This document shows positions 18,894-28,424 of a DNA stretch of 64,000 nt, in pieces (positions within the stretch are counted from its first letter, which is position 1; every line of letters begins with the position of its first letter). A program made the translations under genes and the position numbers. The notes beneath the pieces were generated by a model. It did not search any database. It was not told the DNA's origin and was given only the letters and a program-made list of their open reading frames with translations. Source of the stretch: Nitrospirota bacterium (GTDB taxonomy: Bacteria > Nitrospirota > Thermodesulfovibrionia > Thermodesulfovibrionales > Magnetobacteriaceae); the NCBI GenBank assembly GCA_015233895.1, contig JADFXG010000002.1, positions 267,226 through 331,225 on the forward strand, given 5' to 3'.

Positions 18894-20120
18894 TCAATTT
18901 AGTCTGAAAAACTTTCCCATTAATCCTCGGAACCAACGTTTCATGCCTCTTGCATCCCCTGTCAGGTTATCGGCAGAAGACATCTCATAAGTGTTCTTAT
19001 GTGCATAGTAAAGAAGTCCCATAAGTGTTGAAAAAACAGGATTTTGTACCTTGTCTATTACATCTTTACCCTCAGGGACTCCTATCCTTACAGGTATGTT
19101 AAGCAGAGACTGCACGTGAGCTTCAAATCCCTTCATCTGCGACACCCCTCCGGTTATAACCACTCTGAGGTGTCCTGTTTCAACTCCGGCAAGCTTTCTC
19201 ATCTCATCTGAAATTATGCCAATTAACTCCTCACTCCTGTCTATGATTATTTTGGTTATAAAAGATTTGGCAACCTTTTTCTCACCGCGGCCAGATACTC
19301 CTATAAGTATGGACTCATCCTCATAGTCCTCCGGAAATGCCGGCATCCCATACGCTTTCTTTATTTTTTCCGCCTCAGCCGAGGACACTCCAAGCCCTAC
19401 GGCCAGATCGTTTGTAAACTGATTGCCGGCTATGTCTAAAACAGTTGCACCATAAAACCGGTTATTTTTAAAAAAAGCCACATCACTGGTTCCCCCCCCT
19501 ATATCTATCAGAAAAACTCCCAGCTCCAGCTCATCCTCTCTTAGCACTGCCATCGAGGACACTATCGGTGTGTAAACCAGCTCTGCCACACTGAGCCCCG
19601 CCATCTCGCAACACTTTAAAAGGTTGTGAATTGAGTTTGTCGCTGCTGTCACTATTTCCACATTTGCCTCAAAACACGTCCCCTTCATCCCGTGTGGATT
19701 ATAAATTTCCGTTTCACCATCCACATTGTAACCCAAAGGGATTACGTGAAGAATCTCTTTGTCAAGCGGAACGTAAATTGTCTGCGCATTTTCTAAACAA
19801 TCGTTTATATCGCGCACTGTGACAACTCCGTTTGATAAAACAACAGCGCCTGTGCTCCTCATTGTTTTTATGTAACTGTCCGATATGCCAACATATACAT
19901 CTTTTATCTCAACACCAGAAATCTCAGTCGCCCGGCGCACTGATTCCTTTATTGCAGCAAGTGTGCTGTCTATGTCAACGATTACCCCTTTGCGCACTCC
20001 CTGCGATGCAACCGTACTTACTGCTATTATTTCCAGCGAGTCACGTCTTGCCTCTGCCACCATTGTGCTGATTTTGGTTGTTCCAATATCAAGACACGCT
20101 AAAAAAATTGTCCCTGCCAC
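18894..20120 (-). CDS. ftsA: Cell division protein FtsA
   Basis: A 408-residue actin-fold ATPase that anchors FtsZ to the membrane. The opening ACLDIGTTKIS is the phosphate-1 loop, IDIGGGTSDVAFF phosphate-2, and VVITGGVSQMKG the adenosine motif. The SHS2-type 1C subdomain lies between. The last residues (GMKRWFRGLMGKFFRLN) form the amphipathic membrane-targeting helix. It overlaps the end of ftsQ by one base. Confidence 0.97.
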   Translation of the reverse strand: MAGTIFLACLDIGTTKISTMVAEARRDSLEIIAVSTVASQGVRKGVIVDIDSTLAAIKESVRRATEISGVEIKDVYVGISDSYIKTMRSTGAVVLSNGVVTVRDINDCLENAQTIYVPLDKEILHVIPLGYNVDGETEIYNPHGMKGTCFEANVEIVTAATNSIHNLLKCCEMAGLSVAELVYTPIVSSMAVLREDELELGVFLIDIGGGTSDVAFFKNNRFYGATVLDIAGNQFTNDLAVGLGVSSAEAEKIKKAYGMPAFPEDYEDESILIGVSGRGEKKVAKSFITKIIIDRSEELIGIISDEMRKLAGVETGHLRVVITGGVSQMKGFEAHVQSLLNIPVRIGVPEGKDVIDKVQNPVFSTLMGLLYYAHKNTYEMSSADNLTGDARGMKRWFRGLMGKFFRLN

Positions 20121-20872
20121 TACTTCTCTCCCTTTAATGGCTTCACAATCAATCTGTGTGAAAATCTCAGGTCTATGTATTCCACAGGAATATTTCTCTT
20201 TACTATTTCATCTTTTAACGATAAGTAGCTTGTCAGCTTCTTGTCAAAATCACCAAATCCAACATACACCGGAACCCCATTAATACGGATTGATATATCC
20301 TCCGGCCTGGTTCCGTCAATCTCCTCTACCAGTCCCTTCATTTTGGGATTTTTACTTATTGCAGACGATAGCTTTATTGCCTCAAGATATGCCTTTTTAT
20401 TTGAACCTGTTATCTTTATAACAGGCAACTCATCAGGTTTTCTGCCAAGCTTCTGAAGTTTAATTCCATCTTCATCCACAAGGTAAATTACATCACTGTC
20501 AAGGGCTGCCGCTACTGGAACTTTTTCAATCACCCGTATTGCAAGTGAATGTGGAAGCTCTTTCCTCATATAGACTTTTTTCACCCACGGGGAGGCAAAA
20601 AGACGTTTTGACAGGTTATCCATATCTGCAGTCACTATGCTCTGTCCGCTAACATTTAAAAGTCTGTTTATCTCTGAGTCTTCTACATGGTTATTCCCTT
20701 CTATATAAAGATTTTTAATCATTAAAGACTCTGCTTTTGTCAGCCTGAAAAACCCTATCCCTGATAGTACTGATACCGCACAGACCACAATAAGCACAAG
20801 GATAAGTTTTGCCGGTACCTTCGCTCTTTCCTGTTTTACAGTCTGCTTTTTTAACCTTACCCTTGTTTGCAT
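20120..20872 (-). CDS. ftsQ: Cell division protein FtsQ
   Basis: A 250-residue bitopic protein. A basic cytoplasmic start is followed by one membrane helix (about 22-43). A POTRA domain comes next (LMIKNLYIEGNNHVEDSEI), then the FtsQ beta domain. It links early and late divisome proteins through FtsB and FtsL. Its position between ddl and ftsA is canonical. Confidence 0.94.
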   Translation of the reverse strand: MQTRVRLKKQTVKQERAKVPAKLILVLIVVCAVSVLSGIGFFRLTKAESLMIKNLYIEGNNHVEDSEINRLLNVSGQSIVTADMDNLSKRLFASPWVKKVYMRKELPHSLAIRVIEKVPVAAALDSDVIYLVDEDGIKLQKLGRKPDELPVIKITGSNKKAYLEAIKLSSAISKNPKMKGLVEEIDGTRPEDISIRINGVPVYVGFGDFDKKLTSYLSLKDEIVKRNIPVEYIDLRFSHRLIVKPLKGEK

Positions 20873-20896
20873 CGAGTTAGTTCATCCTTTAAGTTA

Positions 20897-21847
20897 TCAG
20901 TTCCCTGCGTACATGTGGCTATGTTTATTAAGCGCTTCCAGGAGCATCTGTTCTATCAACTCTAAAAAAGAGTACCCGGCAGTTTTTGCTATCTTTGGCA
21001 CAAGAGACGTTTCAGTCATTCCGGGAAGAGTGTTAACCTCCAGCACAAACACTGTATCAGTTTGCAGCTCATAGATAGTATCAATGCGGGCAACCCCACT
21101 GCATCCCAAAGCCTCATACGCTTTAAGTGAAGCTTCTGATAACTTCTCATACTGCACTTGTGTCAGCTCTGGCGGCAAAATGTAACGAGTGTCACCGCTT
21201 ACGTACTTGGCCTCGTAGTCATATATTTCTCCTTTTGGCCTAACCTCAACCGCACCCAGCACCCTGCTGTTTAGCACAGCCATATGAATCTCTTTACCAG
21301 TAATAAATTTCTCGATAATTGACACCGCGCCATAACTAAAACAACGGTTTGATGCTTGCTTAAGTTCATCTATGCTTTTAACAAGGCTCACTCCAACACT
21401 TGAGCCCTCGGCACTTGGCTTAATAACCAGGGGGAGAGCTATAGGCATCGTGTTTATGAGCTCATCAAGCTCTTCTTGTCTGAAAATAACACATGGCGGG
21501 ACTCTAAGCCCTGCAGCAATAAAAATTCTCTTAGACATCACCTTATCCATAGCTATTGCTGAGGCAAGCACACCGGAGCCAGTGTACGGATTGCCCATAA
21601 CGTCAAGAAGGCCCTGAATGCCGCCGTTTTCTCCCCATCCGCCATGAAGCGCTATGAAAACCACATCAGGACTCAGGTCCCTCAGTTTCACTGCAACATC
21701 ACGCATGGCGTCAACCTCATGAAAATTGTACCCAGCAGCCCTCAGTGCTTCACTCACTGCTTTTGCACTTTTTATGGAAATCTCACGCTCCGATGACTCG
21801 CCGCCCATAAGCACAGCTATTGTCTTATTTTTCAACTCTTCTTTCAT
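20897..21847 (-). CDS. ddl: D-alanine--D-alanine ligase
   Basis: An ATP-grasp ligase of 316 residues from the chosen start, making the D-Ala-D-Ala dipeptide for peptidoglycan. Visible features are VLMGGESSEREIS at the start, ALHGGWGENGGIQ, KPSAEGSSVGVS, and the metal-binding C-terminal EVNTLPGMTETSLVP. An in-frame start exists at 21883, but ATG 21847 shares one base with the murC stop (TAATG), the usual coupled arrangement, and gives the normal family length. Confidence 0.96.
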   Translation of the reverse strand: MKEELKNKTIAVLMGGESSEREISIKSAKAVSEALRAAGYNFHEVDAMRDVAVKLRDLSPDVVFIALHGGWGENGGIQGLLDVMGNPYTGSGVLASAIAMDKVMSKRIFIAAGLRVPPCVIFRQEELDELINTMPIALPLVIKPSAEGSSVGVSLVKSIDELKQASNRCFSYGAVSIIEKFITGKEIHMAVLNSRVLGAVEVRPKGEIYDYEAKYVSGDTRYILPPELTQVQYEKLSEASLKAYEALGCSGVARIDTIYELQTDTVFVLEVNTLPGMTETSLVPKIAKTAGYSFLELIEQMLLEALNKHSHMYAGN

Positions 21848-23208
21848 TAACCCTGGCTTACAAACTCCTCTCCTATTTTCCACACATCACCGGCACCAAA
21901 TGTTACCAGTGTGTCACCCTCAGTTGTCTCCTTACTGAGAGTGTCCGAAAGACCCTCACCCTTTCCCACATAGACTACATCAACCCCCCTTGCCCGCAGC
22001 TTTTCAGCCAACACCTGAGAGGTTGCACCCTCAATCGGTCTTTCACCGGCAGAATAGATATCCAGAAGATAAAGCCTGGAGGCCTCCGAAAAGCAGCCCG
22101 CAAACTCATCCATCAAATCCGCTGTCCTTGAATATCTGTGGGGTTGAAACACAACAATAAGCCTCTTCTCCACGTGGTGCTTTATTCCGTTTATTGTTGC
22201 TTTAATTTCTGTAGGATGATGCCCGTAATCGTCAAAAACCCTTACGCCTGCCTTGTGTCCTTTAAACTCCATTCGGCGCTTTATGCCGGAAAAAGTGCTT
22301 AGAGCAACACTACTAACCTCGTGAGGAATGTTTAGGAATGATGAGGCAGCAAGTGCCGCCAGTGTGTTTAGCACGTTATGTTTACCGGAGAGATTAATTG
22401 TAAATGTTCCCTTTGATACACCATCAGCTATGAGTTCAAATTCGGTTTTTTGAAAGCCATATTTTATGTTTATAGCGGAAAAGTCCGCTTTCTCTGTTAA
22501 CCCATAAGTGACATACTTTCTGTTAACATTGGGCAGAATGTCTGCAATGTTGGGATCATCATAGCAGACCACACCTAATCCGTAAAAAGGCACTTTATTA
22601 AGAAAATTTATATACGCCGTCTTTAGATTATCCATATTGGAGTAGAAATCCATGTGCTCTCTGTCAATGTTAGTACATATTGCCACTGTGGGATTTAGTT
22701 TAAGAAACGAGCCATCACTTTCATCCGCTTCAGCAACAAAAAACTCCCCCTTTCCAACACGTGAATTACTGTTTGTGTCATTGAGTTTTCCGCCAAGCAC
22801 AACAGTGGGGTCAGAGCCTGATTTAATCAAAATACCGGCAAGCAGCGAGGTCGTTGTTGTCTTACCGTGAGAGCCGGCAACAAGAATACCGTATTTAAGC
22901 CGCCCAATTTCAGCCAACATCTCTGCCCGCGGGATTACTGGAATTGAGCGTTTCTTTGCCTCCTCTACCTCAGGGTTGGCTCCATTGACTGCCGATGTTA
23001 CAACCACAACGTGGGCACTGTCCACATTTTCGGCCTTATGCCCAATGTACACCTTTATGCCCTCACTGATAAGCACATCGGTTGTCGCTGAGGATTTTAT
23101 ATCAGAACCTGTAACGTCATAGTTAAGGTGCTTAAGCACACGCGCTATACCGCTCATTCCAATTCCGCCTATTCCCACAAAGTGGATTACTCTGTATCGG
23201 TTAAGCAT
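21847..23208 (-). CDS. murC: UDP-N-acetylmuramate--L-alanine ligase MurC
   Basis: A 453-residue Mur ligase that adds L-Ala to UDP-MurNAc. The N-terminal Rossmann-like domain opens with HFVGIGGIGMSGIA, and the ATP loop is GSHGKTTTTSLL. The DESDGSFL and DDYGHHPTEI motifs are both diagnostic of MurC. It overlaps murG by 22 bases and ddl by one. murB, often the next gene in dcw clusters, is missing here. Confidence 0.98.
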   Translation of the reverse strand: MLNRYRVIHFVGIGGIGMSGIARVLKHLNYDVTGSDIKSSATTDVLISEGIKVYIGHKAENVDSAHVVVVTSAVNGANPEVEEAKKRSIPVIPRAEMLAEIGRLKYGILVAGSHGKTTTTSLLAGILIKSGSDPTVVLGGKLNDTNSNSRVGKGEFFVAEADESDGSFLKLNPTVAICTNIDREHMDFYSNMDNLKTAYINFLNKVPFYGLGVVCYDDPNIADILPNVNRKYVTYGLTEKADFSAINIKYGFQKTEFELIADGVSKGTFTINLSGKHNVLNTLAALAASSFLNIPHEVSSVALSTFSGIKRRMEFKGHKAGVRVFDDYGHHPTEIKATINGIKHHVEKRLIVVFQPHRYSRTADLMDEFAGCFSEASRLYLLDIYSAGERPIEGATSQVLAEKLRARGVDVVYVGKGEGLSDTLSKETTEGDTLVTFGAGDVWKIGEEFVSQG

Positions 23209-24350
23209 CTCGCCTCATACTCCTGATTTATAAGTAATGTTTTATCTTTTATTAAAAGCAGTGATACGCAGACGACTTTCCTTGCTGCCTCCGGTCTGCC
23301 AAAAGACATGCTTTCACGCTTCAGACGGTTTCTCATGTTTTCATCCATGTAGAGTTTCTTTATATGCTCAGCTAAAACCCTGCCGTTTAACTCCTCGTCC
23401 TTAATCATAATGGCTGCACCGCTTACGGAAAGGCGTGAGGCGTTTACCTCCTGGTGAGATGCTGTTGCGTATGGAAACGGCACAAGGATTGCAGGCATTC
23501 CCAAAGCGGTAATCTCGGCAAGCGTTGTAGCCCCGGCTCTGCACACTATCATATCGCAAGCGGCATAGGCCTCAGGCATGTTGTAAATGAATGGAGCCAC
23601 AGTGCCCATCATTCCCCAGTTCTGATACACGGAGCGTACCTGCTCATAGTCCTTGTCCCCTGTCTGATGTAAAAACTGTATCCTGTCTTTATAGGGCAGA
23701 AGATGCTCAAGGGCATCCATGGCAGCCTTGTTTAAACTTCTGGCGCCAAGTGAGCCGCCAAATATAAACACTGTGAACATGTTGTCTTTAAGAGAGAATT
23801 TAAGCGCTCCCTCTTGTTTTCCCACCTTAAGGATTTTCTCACGTACCGGGTTTCCTGTAAGAACGGTTTTACTTTTTGGGAAAAACGACAAAGAGCTTTC
23901 ATAAGTTATGCAGATTTTTTGTGCTAGCTTTGACAACATACGGTTGGCAACGCCGGGAATCGAGTTCTGTTCATGTATGACAACAGGAATGGACAGAAAA
24001 AAAGCTGCCACAACCGGAATAAACGAGGCATAGCCTCCGGTTCCTATCATAAGTTCCGGATTGAGTTTTTTTAAAAAAGAGTACGCCTCAAAAAACGATA
24101 CGATTGTCCAATACAGAGCTCTTATTTTTTTATATATTGAGACGCCGACAAACCCCTCGGTTCTTAAGAGCTTTACATAATACTTCTCTGCAGGCAGCAC
24201 CCTTGCCTCTATCCCCTTATGTGTGCCCATAAAAACTATTTCAACATCATCGAGCCGCTTTTTTATTTCCTCAGCGATTGCAATGCCTGGGTACAAATGC
24301 CCTCCCGTGCCTCCGCCGGCTATGACGACTTTATGTTTTCCACTTGACAT
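23187..24350 (-). CDS. murG: UDP-N-acetylglucosamine transferase MurG
   Basis: A 387-residue GT-B glycosyltransferase that converts lipid I to lipid II at the cytoplasmic face. The G-loop GGTGGHLYPG is at residues 12-21, HEQNSIPG follows near 125, and GGSLGARSLN and the CRAGATTLAE donor-site motif lie in the C-terminal domain. It overlaps ftsW by 20 bases and murC by 22, and the C-terminal extension beyond the usual end is within that overlap. Confidence 0.97.
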   Translation of the reverse strand: MSSGKHKVVIAGGGTGGHLYPGIAIAEEIKKRLDDVEIVFMGTHKGIEARVLPAEKYYVKLLRTEGFVGVSIYKKIRALYWTIVSFFEAYSFLKKLNPELMIGTGGYASFIPVVAAFFLSIPVVIHEQNSIPGVANRMLSKLAQKICITYESSLSFFPKSKTVLTGNPVREKILKVGKQEGALKFSLKDNMFTVFIFGGSLGARSLNKAAMDALEHLLPYKDRIQFLHQTGDKDYEQVRSVYQNWGMMGTVAPFIYNMPEAYAACDMIVCRAGATTLAEITALGMPAILVPFPYATASHQEVNASRLSVSGAAIMIKDEELNGRVLAEHIKKLYMDENMRNRLKRESMSFGRPEAARKVVCVSLLLIKDKTLLINQEYEARCLTDTE

Positions 24351-25575
24351 CAGATAACATCCTCCCTTTTTGTCTCATAATTTTTTCTCTCATGCCGGAG
24401 TAGCTTTCTACTTGAGGATTAGCCACAGGCATATACTCCTCGCTGTCACCCTTAGCAATGTTAAGCAAAATTCCAACCTCTATAAGGTTCATTATCATAG
24501 AGGTCCCGCCGTAACTTATAAATGGCAGCGGAAGCCCCTTGGTAGGCAAAAGCCCGGTCACTACCGACAGATTCAGCACAGCCTGAACCCCTATAAGTAT
24601 TGTAATCCCGGTTGACAAGTAGTACAGATACGGTTCCCTTTGCCGAACGGCTATAAGTACCCCACGGATAAACAGAACAATAAACAGAGTGACTACAATA
24701 GTCGCCCCTATAAAACCAATCTCCTCGCCCACTATGGAAAATATGAAGTCTGTCTTTGCCTCAGGTAAAAAGAACAATTTCTGCGTGCTTTTTCCAATAC
24801 CCAGCCCTCTAAGCCCACCGTTACCAAAAGCCACAAAGGACTGAATGAGCTGGAACCCGGTGTTTTTTTCATCAGCCCACGGGTCTAAAAACACCATAAT
24901 ACGCTGCAAGCGATACGGTTTCATAATCAGTTTTATGACCACCGGAATAAGTAATACCCCCAGCGATAGTATGAATTTAAGTCTGACCCGAGCAGCAAAA
25001 AGAAGTGAAAACGTTATAATGCCAAGGATAACACTTGAACCAAAGTCCGGCTGAAGGAGCAACAGTCCCTGAAGCAACCCCATGACGCCAATAGGTATTA
25101 AAAATAACTTAAAACTATCGGGATCAAAACTCTTACCGGAAAGATATCTGGCAAGAAAAACAATCAGTGCAGGCTTTGCCAGCTCAGAGGGTTGAAATGT
25201 AAAATGTGCTATCCGTATCCACCTTCTAGCGCCGTTTACGGTAAGCCCAATAAACGGCATTTTAACTGCGACAAGTAAAAGAGCAGCAAGCCCTATAAGC
25301 ATAAACGCCGTCTTTTTAAGAGCTCCAAGATGAAGCTTATAAAACACCGTCATAAGCACAATGCCAAGCAGCTCAGATACCATATGCTTTTTCAGGTATC
25401 TCAGGTCTATAAGCGAGGAGGAGGCGCTGGAAACAGCTGCTGCCCCGCCTTTTGCGGGCGCAACTATAGATGTAGTGCTATAGACCATAACAGCGCCTAT
25501 AAACACAAGCATCATGGTTGTTATCAAAAGCACTCTGTCAAATTGCTTTGTCTTAACTGACCGTGTTTCGTCCAT
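24331..25575 (-). CDS. ftsW: Lipid II polymerase / flippase-family protein FtsW
   Basis: A 414-residue SEDS-family membrane protein with about ten helices. It is the septal glycosyltransferase partner of FtsI. NGARRWIRI, LQPDFGSS and the C-terminal PFISYGGTSM motif are characteristic. A longer than usual serine/alanine-rich loop follows the first helix (about 40-60). Position between murD and murG is canonical. Confidence 0.96.
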   Translation of the reverse strand: MDETRSVKTKQFDRVLLITTMMLVFIGAVMVYSTTSIVAPAKGGAAAVSSASSSLIDLRYLKKHMVSELLGIVLMTVFYKLHLGALKKTAFMLIGLAALLLVAVKMPFIGLTVNGARRWIRIAHFTFQPSELAKPALIVFLARYLSGKSFDPDSFKLFLIPIGVMGLLQGLLLLQPDFGSSVILGIITFSLLFAARVRLKFILSLGVLLIPVVIKLIMKPYRLQRIMVFLDPWADEKNTGFQLIQSFVAFGNGGLRGLGIGKSTQKLFFLPEAKTDFIFSIVGEEIGFIGATIVVTLFIVLFIRGVLIAVRQREPYLYYLSTGITILIGVQAVLNLSVVTGLLPTKGLPLPFISYGGTSMIMNLIEVGILLNIAKGDSEEYMPVANPQVESYSGMREKIMRQKGRMLSDVKWKT

Positions 25576-25605
25576 TATTTTCCAATTGTTACAGTATTCA
25601 TAATT

Positions 25606-27072
25606 TTATGAAACAAGACTGAGAACTGCTTCTTTAAACACCCGCCCTCTTTCCTCAAAATCCTTAAACATATCGAAACTTGCACAAGCCGGAGACAATA
25701 AGACCACATCTCCGCCATTGGCTAATCTCTTTGAGCACTTTGCAGCCTCATACATATCACCGGCAAAATGAACCTCAGTAACATCCCCTAACGCCTCTTT
25801 TAATTTATTTCGTGCCTCACCTATTAAAACAAGAGCCTTAACCCTTTCCTTAACAAGGGTCCTGAGGGGCAAATAATCCCCCGACTTATCCCTCCCGCCA
25901 GCTATCAGCACTATCGGCTCACTAAAACTCTCCAGCGATTTAACTACAGACCACACGTTTGTACCTTTTGAGTCATTAAAATACTTCACGCCGTCAATCT
26001 CTGTGACAAGTTCAAGCCTGTGTTCCAGTCCTTTGAATGAAATGAGAGTGTTCCAAATATCTTTGACCTTACAGCCGCTGACAAGAGCCATGAGGGCTGC
26101 TGCCATTGCATTTTCTATATTGTGGCCACCTTTAATCCCAAAGTTTGCTGTGTTAAACGTAAACGGGCTGGTGCTGTCATCAGTGCCATCCACAAGCTCC
26201 GGACAGAGGATTTCAAGTTCTGGAATGTTGAAGTAAATCACTCCGTCTTTATAAAAAGCTCCTCTTACACGTTCCTTACGGCTAAAGTACAACACGTCAG
26301 GACCATTTTTCCCCACCCGTTGTGCTAAACCACTTGTAAGAGGATCATCGGCATTTAATATAAGAAAATTCATAGCATCCTGGTTTAGAAAAATCCGTGC
26401 CTTGGCATTCACATAATCATCCATAGTTTCATGTCTGTCCAGATGGTCAGGCGTTATGTTTAATACAGCTGAAACCTTTGGTTTAAACTTATCTATTGAT
26501 TCCAGCTGAAAACTTGACACCTCAGTGACTATATAATCAGGGCTTACAAATTCTCTGGGTTTTTCAAAGTTTTTGACAATTTTACTGATTTCCTCAGTGA
26601 TTGCCATGCCAATGTTGCCGCCGATTATGGTTTTAAACCCGCTATTTCGTAGTATTTCGTATAGCAAAGTTGTGGTTGTGGATTTCCCGTTTGTGCCTGT
26701 TATTGCTAAATACGCAGCAGCGCCAACCTTTCTTAGTTCCTCTAAAACCAGATACGCAAGCTCAAGCTCTCCTATTATTCTTACCCCTTTGGCTTTAGCC
26801 CGCTTAAGAGACGGGATATTTAACGGTACCCCCGGACTCACTATAACAATATCAAACGATGTGAAAACATCCTCATCAAAACTGCCGCACTTCATGTCCA
26901 CCTGTGGATCAAGTTTTTGAATGAAGCTCTTTAGCTCCTCACATGGTTTTGCATCAAATACTGTAACCTTTGCCCCCAGCCTTGTACAGAGATTTGCAGC
27001 CCCCACTCCACTTCTGGCCAAACCTACAACAGCCGCTGCCTTATCTCTGAAGTCCTTATACATTGTTGTCAT
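25606..27072 (-). CDS. murD: UDP-N-acetylmuramoylalanine--D-glutamate ligase MurD
   Basis: A Mur ligase of about 488 residues that adds D-Glu. The N-terminal domain opens with AAVVGLARSGVGAANLC, the ATP loop is GTNGKSTTTTLLYEIL, and NITPDHLDRH and FNDSKGTN are MurD signatures. The open frame reaches a start at 27117, which would overlap the upstream carboxypeptidase gene. ATG 27072 has AGGGGG 10 bases upstream and fits the family length, so I prefer it. Confidence 0.95.
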   Translation of the reverse strand: MTTMYKDFRDKAAAVVGLARSGVGAANLCTRLGAKVTVFDAKPCEELKSFIQKLDPQVDMKCGSFDEDVFTSFDIVIVSPGVPLNIPSLKRAKAKGVRIIGELELAYLVLEELRKVGAAAYLAITGTNGKSTTTTLLYEILRNSGFKTIIGGNIGMAITEEISKIVKNFEKPREFVSPDYIVTEVSSFQLESIDKFKPKVSAVLNITPDHLDRHETMDDYVNAKARIFLNQDAMNFLILNADDPLTSGLAQRVGKNGPDVLYFSRKERVRGAFYKDGVIYFNIPELEILCPELVDGTDDSTSPFTFNTANFGIKGGHNIENAMAAALMALVSGCKVKDIWNTLISFKGLEHRLELVTEIDGVKYFNDSKGTNVWSVVKSLESFSEPIVLIAGGRDKSGDYLPLRTLVKERVKALVLIGEARNKLKEALGDVTEVHFAGDMYEAAKCSKRLANGGDVVLLSPACASFDMFKDFEERGRVFKEAVLSLVS

Positions 27073-27106
27073 CCTATTATACCCCCTACTCCTCTCTGTC
27101 CATCCG

Positions 27107-28420
27107 TCAGTAAGCAACAGGCTTGCATTTAGGGTCAGTTGAAGCTACGTCAAAGACCCTGCCTTTTCTCACCTTAGAGACTTTAGTTGTCTTTTTAGCC
27201 ACTATATAGCACTTTGCTTTTGAGGCGTGTTTGTTCGCAGCTTTGTTGTTTTCACCCCTTAATGACTTTGCTTTGTTGTGTTTCAAACCGGCTTTTGCCG
27301 TAAACTTTTCTCTTTTGTGGGCAACCTTAGATTTATGAGTGCCGGTACCTTTTGCATAAAGTTTCTTCTGTGTATATTTGACTGACAATACTGTGCCTTT
27401 ATTACTCCGTGCTCCGGAATAACTTCTGGCAACTTTTGCTATTTTTAATTCCTTAGTATTTTTATGGGCAGTATAGTGTCCGTGTTTGGTTTTTGACGCC
27501 TTAGAATAATTGTAGTGATGCTTGCTTTCAAATTTTTTTGATTTCGCCTCGCTTCTGTCGTTACTAAAGTGTATTTCAGGTTTAGTGTGTGACTCTGATA
27601 TATTATAGCCTTTATTAAGAACAGTCTCGGCACTCCTCCACAGATTTGACCTCTGAGAGTCTCCAAGCACGGCAGCAACAAACGTGTTTTCGCCGTGTTC
27701 GGCTGCAAATGCCAGACAATGCCGTGCCGCTCTGGTGTAGCCTGTTTTTCCGCCAAGTAAGTCCTCGTCTCTCCACAGGAGTTTGTTTGTATTTGTCAGA
27801 GAGGCAGTTGAGCCGTCAATTGAAACAACGGTTTTAGTTTTTTTATTAATTATATTTTTTATAACCGGATACTGAAGAGACTCCCTCATGATAATGGCAA
27901 GGTCATAGGCAGTTATATACTGTCCCTGCCCTGGAAGGCCATGCGGATTAATATATCTGGTATTATTAGCGCCTATTCTTTTGGCCTTTCTATTCATGAG
28001 ATTAACAAATGCTCCCTCAGAGCCGCTAACCGCCTCGGCTAAGGCAACCGCAGCGCCATTAACCGATTTCATAAGCATAATGTGCAGCAAATCGCCTATG
28101 TAGTATCTGTCACCCTCATGCAGTTCCACAGTGCCACTACTCAGTTCCGCAGCATTAGCAGATATAGTTGTCACATCCCCTACGTCCAGATTATCCAACA
28201 CAACCATGGCGGTAACAAGCTTTGACGTGCTTGCCGGCGGCTGTTTAAGAAGCGGATTTTTAGCATACAACACCTGTTCTGTGTCTGTGTCCATGATGAC
28301 TGCACTTCGTGCAGTTATATCGGTTGCACCTGAAACTGAGCACAGTAGAAAAGTTATCAATAAAGCCGCTACAAATTCAAAACTACGCAAAATGTGTAAA
28401 AAATTCCTACTCCTTTTCAT
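27107..28420 (-). CDS. D-alanyl-D-alanine carboxypeptidase (S11 family) with Lys/His-rich tail
   Basis: A 437-residue penicillin-binding-protein-type carboxypeptidase. A signal peptide (about 12-32) precedes the catalytic domain with STSK (SxxK), SVN (SxN) and GGKTGYT (KTG) in the right order. From about residue 285 the usual C-terminal beta domain and amphipathic anchor of PBP5 are replaced by roughly 150 residues very rich in Lys, His, Ser and Ala, ending in a short Cys-containing stretch. It trims the terminal D-Ala of pentapeptides in the periplasm. Its position between mraY and murD is unusual. The tail may bind anionic wall polymers, which is a guess. Confidence 0.9.
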   Translation of the reverse strand: MKRSRNFLHILRSFEFVAALLITFLLCSVSGATDITARSAVIMDTDTEQVLYAKNPLLKQPPASTSKLVTAMVVLDNLDVGDVTTISANAAELSSGTVELHEGDRYYIGDLLHIMLMKSVNGAAVALAEAVSGSEGAFVNLMNRKAKRIGANNTRYINPHGLPGQGQYITAYDLAIIMRESLQYPVIKNIINKKTKTVVSIDGSTASLTNTNKLLWRDEDLLGGKTGYTRAARHCLAFAAEHGENTFVAAVLGDSQRSNLWRSAETVLNKGYNISESHTKPEIHFSNDRSEAKSKKFESKHHYNYSKASKTKHGHYTAHKNTKELKIAKVARSYSGARSNKGTVLSVKYTQKKLYAKGTGTHKSKVAHKREKFTAKAGLKHNKAKSLRGENNKAANKHASKAKCYIVAKKTTKVSKVRKGRVFDVASTDPKCKPVAY

Positions 28421-28424
28421 TTTG

